From: an uncultured Granulosicoccaceae bacterium
GTDB lineage: Bacteria > Pseudomonadota > Gammaproteobacteria > Granulosicoccales > Granulosicoccaceae
DNA length: 9,674 nucleotides
Reading direction: 5' to 3'
Assembly: GCA_937951695.1 (NCBI GenBank)
Contig: CALFBL010000227.1
Location: 1 to 9,674 of the forward strand
Made by a program: the position numbers and the translations under genes. The notes below the pieces were generated by a model that was given only the letters and a program-made list of their open reading frames with translations, was not told the origin of the DNA and did not search any database. Within the stretch, counting starts at the first letter, position 1. Every line of letters starts with the position of its first letter. This document shows, one piece after another, positions 6,829-9,674 of the stretch.

Positions 6829-8076
6829 TTATCGGTGAGCCAGGGGACTTGCGCTTGCCCATTCACACACATCGATACCACGAGTGCGCATAACACGCAA
6901 AAAAGACTCGGTTATCGATTGCTGCGTGATTCGATCAGCCAATACAGCACCTACCACTCGCTGCACAGCCATAGGCGCAGCGGCCAGCGAGCTTAACATC
7001 ACCAAGTCGACTCCGGCCGCCAACGCCATTTCAGCGGCGTCCGCGTCGTCCATGGTGGCAGCAATCGCTTCCATGTTGAAGGCATCGGTTATCACCAATC
7101 CTTCAAACCCGAGTTCCTGACGCAGCAGCCCATCGACAGCAGCGCGGGACAGCGATGCAGGTTGCCCAGCGGTCAATCCGTCGACTACCAAGTGACCCAT
7201 CATGATCGCGATATCCTGGCGACTGGCAGCCTCTATAAAGGGAACCAAGTCGGTATCACGCAGCACCTGAACACCGGGTAGAACCGGCAACCCTACGTGA
7301 CTATCGCTGCCGCGGCCATGACCGGGAAAATGTTTTAGCACCGGGACCAGACCGGCATCGAGAATGCCATCAGCGGTAGCCATGGCATACGTCGTCACGG
7401 AGCTCGCCTCGTTGCCGAACGAACGATCACCGATAGCACCGCTGATATTCAGGTCAGCCACCGGCGCAAGGTTCATGGTGAAGCCCAGCTCGCCTATGGC
7501 GATCGCGTGCTGCTCGGCCAAACCACGCGCCGCTTTTGCACTGAGACTGGTCGCCACCTGCCGGGCACTGGGTACGCGAGAGGTCAGAGCCGACAAACGC
7601 TGCACGCGCCCACCCTCCTCGTCGACGGCGATGATCGCCGGTCCTAACAATGAACGCTGCTGAAAGTCAGCGATGTCATTACGCACGGTCCCATCGGGAG
7701 AACCCAGAACCACCACCCCGCCGATCAGACCTTGAGCGACCCACTTACCTGCCCGAACAAATTCTGACTGAGTCATCAGCGGGATCATGAGTTGCCCGAC
7801 TTGTTGATCCAGCGGTATCTGGACTGCACACACAGACTGGGTTCTCACCCTTGTTGGTTCAGGCATCCGCTGTGCCGGAAACACGGAAACACCGGACGTC
7901 AGATCAAGTCGGGATGCGCCAGACCGGCCTGGATTTGACGTCGACGCCGCAATCGCAGGTTCAGACAGTGCTTGCGGTGAATCAACACCGAGCGTGCCAC
8001 AGCCACTGAACAGCAGGCACACCACCAGCCAATAACTTGAACGTGAGTTCATTCGAGGCATCCGCGAAAAACGCAT
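6829..8076 (-). CDS. Lipoprotein GH3 beta-N-acetylhexosaminidase (NagZ-like)
   Basis: This is a glycoside hydrolase family 3 enzyme expected to release N-acetylglucosamine from peptidoglycan fragments. With the ATG at 8074-8076 it has 415 residues. A lipoprotein signal ends in LFSGC (C26), and a low-complexity linker (~27-86) precedes the GH3 barrel. Signature parts are AVDEEGGRVQRL (from ~150), KHFPGHG (248-254) followed by DSH (D258, H260, the NagZ acid/base dyad), MGHLVVDG (from 293), and VITDAFNM with nucleophile D331. E. coli-type NagZ is cytoplasmic and ~340 residues; the lipid anchor here resembles Bacillus lipoprotein versions and places it outside the inner membrane. The loop between KHFPGHG and DSH has three residues where E. 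coli and B. subtilis NagZ have four. Starts at 8052, 8061 and 8103 are also possible; none has a strong ribosome site. It converges on the M23 peptidase. Confidence 0.87.
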   Translation of the reverse strand: MRFSRMPRMNSRSSYWLVVCLLFSGCGTLGVDSPQALSEPAIAASTSNPGRSGASRLDLTSGVSVFPAQRMPEPTRVRTQSVCAVQIPLDQQVGQLMIPLMTQSEFVRAGKWVAQGLIGGVVVLGSPDGTVRNDIADFQQRSLLGPAIIAVDEEGGRVQRLSALTSRVPSARQVATSLSAKAARGLAEQHAIAIGELGFTMNLAPVADLNISGAIGDRSFGNEASSVTTYAMATADGILDAGLVPVLKHFPGHGRGSDSHVGLPVLPGVQVLRDTDLVPFIEAASRQDIAIMMGHLVVDGLTAGQPASLSRAAVDGLLRQELGFEGLVITDAFNMEAIAATMDDADAAEMALAAGVDLVMLSSLAAAPMAVQRVVGAVLADRITQQSITESFLRVMRTRGIDVCEWASASPLAHR

Positions 8077-8170
8077 ACCTGCACTTTTAAGGAAACAAGA
8101 CATAACTGCCAGAGCGACGGTTTGGACTACTCAAACTTGCAAGACCGGGGCCCGAGCCTCGACCCGCGTG

Positions 8171-8536
8171 TTATTTTTCGTAGGCGGCAAACAGGTCAGT
8201 GACCAATACCCCGTTTATCTTCATCCCTTCAAGGTTGGCATCACGGATCTCGGAGTGTGACAGATTCAGGTTGCTCAAGGACACCCCCGACAGATTCATA
8301 TTGTTGAATTTGGCGCCGCTCAAGTTGACGTTCTCAAAGTGACTGCCCGCTAGGTTGACATCATCGAATACACAAGACGCCAAATTACAGTCGGTGAATC
8401 GGGCGTCTTGCAATACAGCCCAGAAAGACGCGTTGCTTAAATCAACCCCCTTGAAATTTGCACCCCTCATATCCGCGCCAGCAAACTCGTGCCCTTTAAA
8501 GTCGGTATCCGGAAATGGGGGTTTCTTCTCTGTCAT
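8171..8536 (-). CDS. Pentapeptide-repeat protein
   Basis: The product is 121 residues and almost entirely pentapeptide repeats of the A(D/N)LXX type, which fold into a right-handed four-sided beta helix. Central residues fall every five positions from F13 to F38, then from L42 to I107: 20 repeats, about five coils. Between F38 and L42 the register slips by one residue. From F47 to L82 the centre alternates Phe and Leu, giving a ten-residue super-repeat such as FENVNLSGAK. The tail is GVLVTDLFAAYEK. No signal peptide or membrane segment is seen, so it is probably cytoplasmic. Some family members (Qnr, MfpA) mimic DNA and bind gyrase, but many have no known role and nothing here assigns one. 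The ATG at 8534-8536 is preferred over an upstream TTG at 8575. It lies 63 bases after the dehydrogenase gene and may be co-transcribed with it. Confidence 0.9.
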   Translation of the reverse strand: MTEKKPPFPDTDFKGHEFAGADMRGANFKGVDLSNASFWAVLQDARFTDCNLASCVFDDVNLAGSHFENVNLSGAKFNNMNLSGVSLSNLNLSHSEIRDANLEGMKINGVLVTDLFAAYEK

Positions 8537-8599
8537 CGAATGGGTCCGTTGTGGTTTTGCCACGTTACCGCGCAAGAACTGCTCTCTGCTCGATGCGCC

Positions 8600-9550
8600 T
8601 CAGGATGCACTCACTGGCGTAATAAGAGGCTTGCCCTCGAAAAACGCTGCCAAGTTATCACGCTGCAACTGGCCCATCTGCTGACGAGTCTCTACTGTGC
8701 CAGAGGACTGATGCGGTTGCAATAACACGTTATCAAGTTGCATAAAGCGTGGGTCAATAGTCGGTTCATTGTAAAACACATCTAGAGCAGCACCGCGCAG
8801 CGAGTTCGATTGCAAGGCTTTGATCAACGCCTCTTCGTCTATGGTGCTACCGCGCGATACGTTGACCAACAAGCCATCGACACCCAGGGCATTGATCACG
8901 TCCGCCGATATTATGCCTTGAGTAGCTGGCCCGCCCGATACCGTCACCATCAGCACATCGACTGCTTGTGCGAGTTTGATCAGATTGTCGTGGTAGGTCC
9001 AGCCCGGTTTGGATTTATCCGATCGTGAGTAGTAGTGAAGGTCTGTATCAAACCCTTGCAAACGTTTGGCAACGGCCTGCCCTATTCTGCCCAGCCCGGC
9101 AATGCCGACTGAGACGCCAGACAGAGTTCGTTGCAAGGGGTAAGCACCTTGATTTGCCCAACGTCCGCTTTTCACCCACTCGCTGGCACCGATGATGCCA
9201 CGGTTCAACCCCAGCAACATACCCACGCCTAAATCGGCGACATCGTTTGTCAACACATCGGGCGTGTTGGTAACCGAAATCCCTTTGGACTGCGCGTAAG
9301 CAACATCGATGGTGTCGTAACCGACCCCGTAGTTGGCGATAAGACCCAGATTGGGAAACGCGTCCATCAGGTCAGGCCCCAGCGTCGAGTGCCCCTTAAA
9401 CGCAAACGCCCGAATGGCTTCTCGGGTTTTCGCGTCGATGTCGTGCGGATTTGAGCCTGATTTAAAGGGATGCACGATGAAGTGCTCTTGCATGGGCTCG
9501 CTGTCCCAGTCGTCGTAGGATTCGAAGCTAAGAATGTCGGGTTTTGTCAT
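8600..9550 (-). CDS. D-isomer-specific 2-hydroxyacid dehydrogenase, glyoxylate/hydroxypyruvate reductase type
   Basis: The enzyme is expected to reduce a 2-keto acid (for example glyoxylate or hydroxypyruvate) to the D-2-hydroxy acid with NAD(P)H in the cytoplasm. Its 316 residues match the family length. The nucleotide-binding motif GLGRIG is at 152-157, and the catalytic triad is R233 (NVSRGSTID), E262 (YNEPT) and H280 (QPHQSSGT). After the second strand of the Rossmann fold the sequence is YYSRSDKSK: Ser-Arg rather than an acidic residue, which in relatives favours NADPH. The N-terminal substrate-domain motif NYGVGYDTID (73-82) is also typical. Substrate cannot be fixed from sequence. The ATG at 9548-9550 has no clear Shine-Dalgarno sequence. 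A candidate extended -10 and a large inverted repeat lie just upstream. The pentapeptide gene follows at 63 bases. Confidence 0.93.
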   Translation of the reverse strand: MTKPDILSFESYDDWDSEPMQEHFIVHPFKSGSNPHDIDAKTREAIRAFAFKGHSTLGPDLMDAFPNLGLIANYGVGYDTIDVAYAQSKGISVTNTPDVLTNDVADLGVGMLLGLNRGIIGASEWVKSGRWANQGAYPLQRTLSGVSVGIAGLGRIGQAVAKRLQGFDTDLHYYSRSDKSKPGWTYHDNLIKLAQAVDVLMVTVSGGPATQGIISADVINALGVDGLLVNVSRGSTIDEEALIKALQSNSLRGAALDVFYNEPTIDPRFMQLDNVLLQPHQSSGTVETRQQMGQLQRDNLAAFFEGKPLITPVSAS

Positions 9551-9597
9551 TGACTGAAATTCGCGTCGATTGTGGCGGCAGTAGAGTGGTTGCTCTA

Positions 9598-9603
9598 GTT
9601 ATA
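9598..9603 (-). promoter_or_regulatory. Candidate extended -10 promoter element for the dehydrogenase
   Basis: On the minus strand TGGTATAAC combines a TGn extension with a hexamer matching TATAAT at 5 of 6 positions. Transcription would start near 9591, leaving a leader of about 40 bases. No -35 hexamer is recognisable; that position is occupied by the inverted repeat at 9604-9639. Confidence 0.4.
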
Positions 9604-9639
9604 CCACTTACACGCCCACGTAGGTGGGGGTGTAAGTGG
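9604..9639. repeat. Near-perfect inverted repeat (16-base arms, 4-base centre)
   Basis: The left arm CCACTTACACGCCCAC (9604-9619) pairs with the right arm GTGGGGGTGTAAGTGG (9624-9639) at 15 of 16 positions; the only mismatch is G9614 against G9629. The centre is GTAG. No T tract follows on either strand, so a standard intrinsic terminator is unlikely. It abuts the candidate -10 of the dehydrogenase and would cover the -35 position, as an operator would. A hairpin in a transcript from further upstream, or a dispersed palindromic repeat, are the alternatives. The arms are seen directly; the role is inferred. Confidence 0.7.
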
Positions 9640-9674
9640 CAGGTGCGGATTGGGTGTAGTTAATTACCTCAACC

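Noticed and set aside
8120..8136. Inverted repeat GTTTG/CAAAC with a 7-base centre upstream of the GH3 gene
   Set aside because: Five-base arms are weak and no clear promoter lies beside it.

Overview
The window looks like ordinary chromosomal core from a gammaproteobacterium. The main evidence is smc, zipA and ligA in a row on the minus strand. ZipA occurs only in Gammaproteobacteria, smc-zipA-ligA is the Pseudomonas-type order, and cysZ diverging from zipA-ligA is the E. coli-type order. Here both arrangements are combined. Base composition looks moderately GC-rich by eye, except in the first ~75 bases. No RNA gene, CRISPR array, insertion sequence, prophage gene or defence gene is visible.

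Layout. Bases 1 to ~80 are AT-rich and read on the plus strand as a piece of a PD40 (WD40-like) beta-propeller protein of the kind common in Bacteroidetes. This piece abuts ligA, whose reading frame is cut just after the adenylation-site region. The abrupt change, with a few shared bases at the join, looks like a chimeric assembly or amplification junction rather than biology. Bases 44-4967 (minus) hold smc, zipA and the 5' part of ligA: chromosome organisation, Z-ring anchoring and nick sealing, tightly spaced and probably one operon. Bases 5071-6715 (plus) hold cysZ (sulfate uptake) and an exported M23 peptidoglycan endopeptidase whose start overlaps the cysZ stop. Bases 6829-9550 (minus) hold a D-2-hydroxyacid dehydrogenase (probably a glyoxylate/hydroxypyruvate reductase type), a pentapeptide-repeat protein and a lipoprotein GH3 beta-N-acetylhexosaminidase related to NagZ. 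The M23 enzyme and the GH3 enzyme converge tail to tail, so two predicted envelope-located cell-wall hydrolases are neighbours.

The last ~120 bases hold a near-perfect 36-base inverted repeat. It sits directly upstream of an extended -10-like element in front of the dehydrogenase and may be an operator.

No new multi-gene system is apparent. The points worth a second look are the chimeric left edge, the inverted repeat, the lipidated NagZ-like enzyme with a shortened catalytic loop, and the register slip in the pentapeptide protein.
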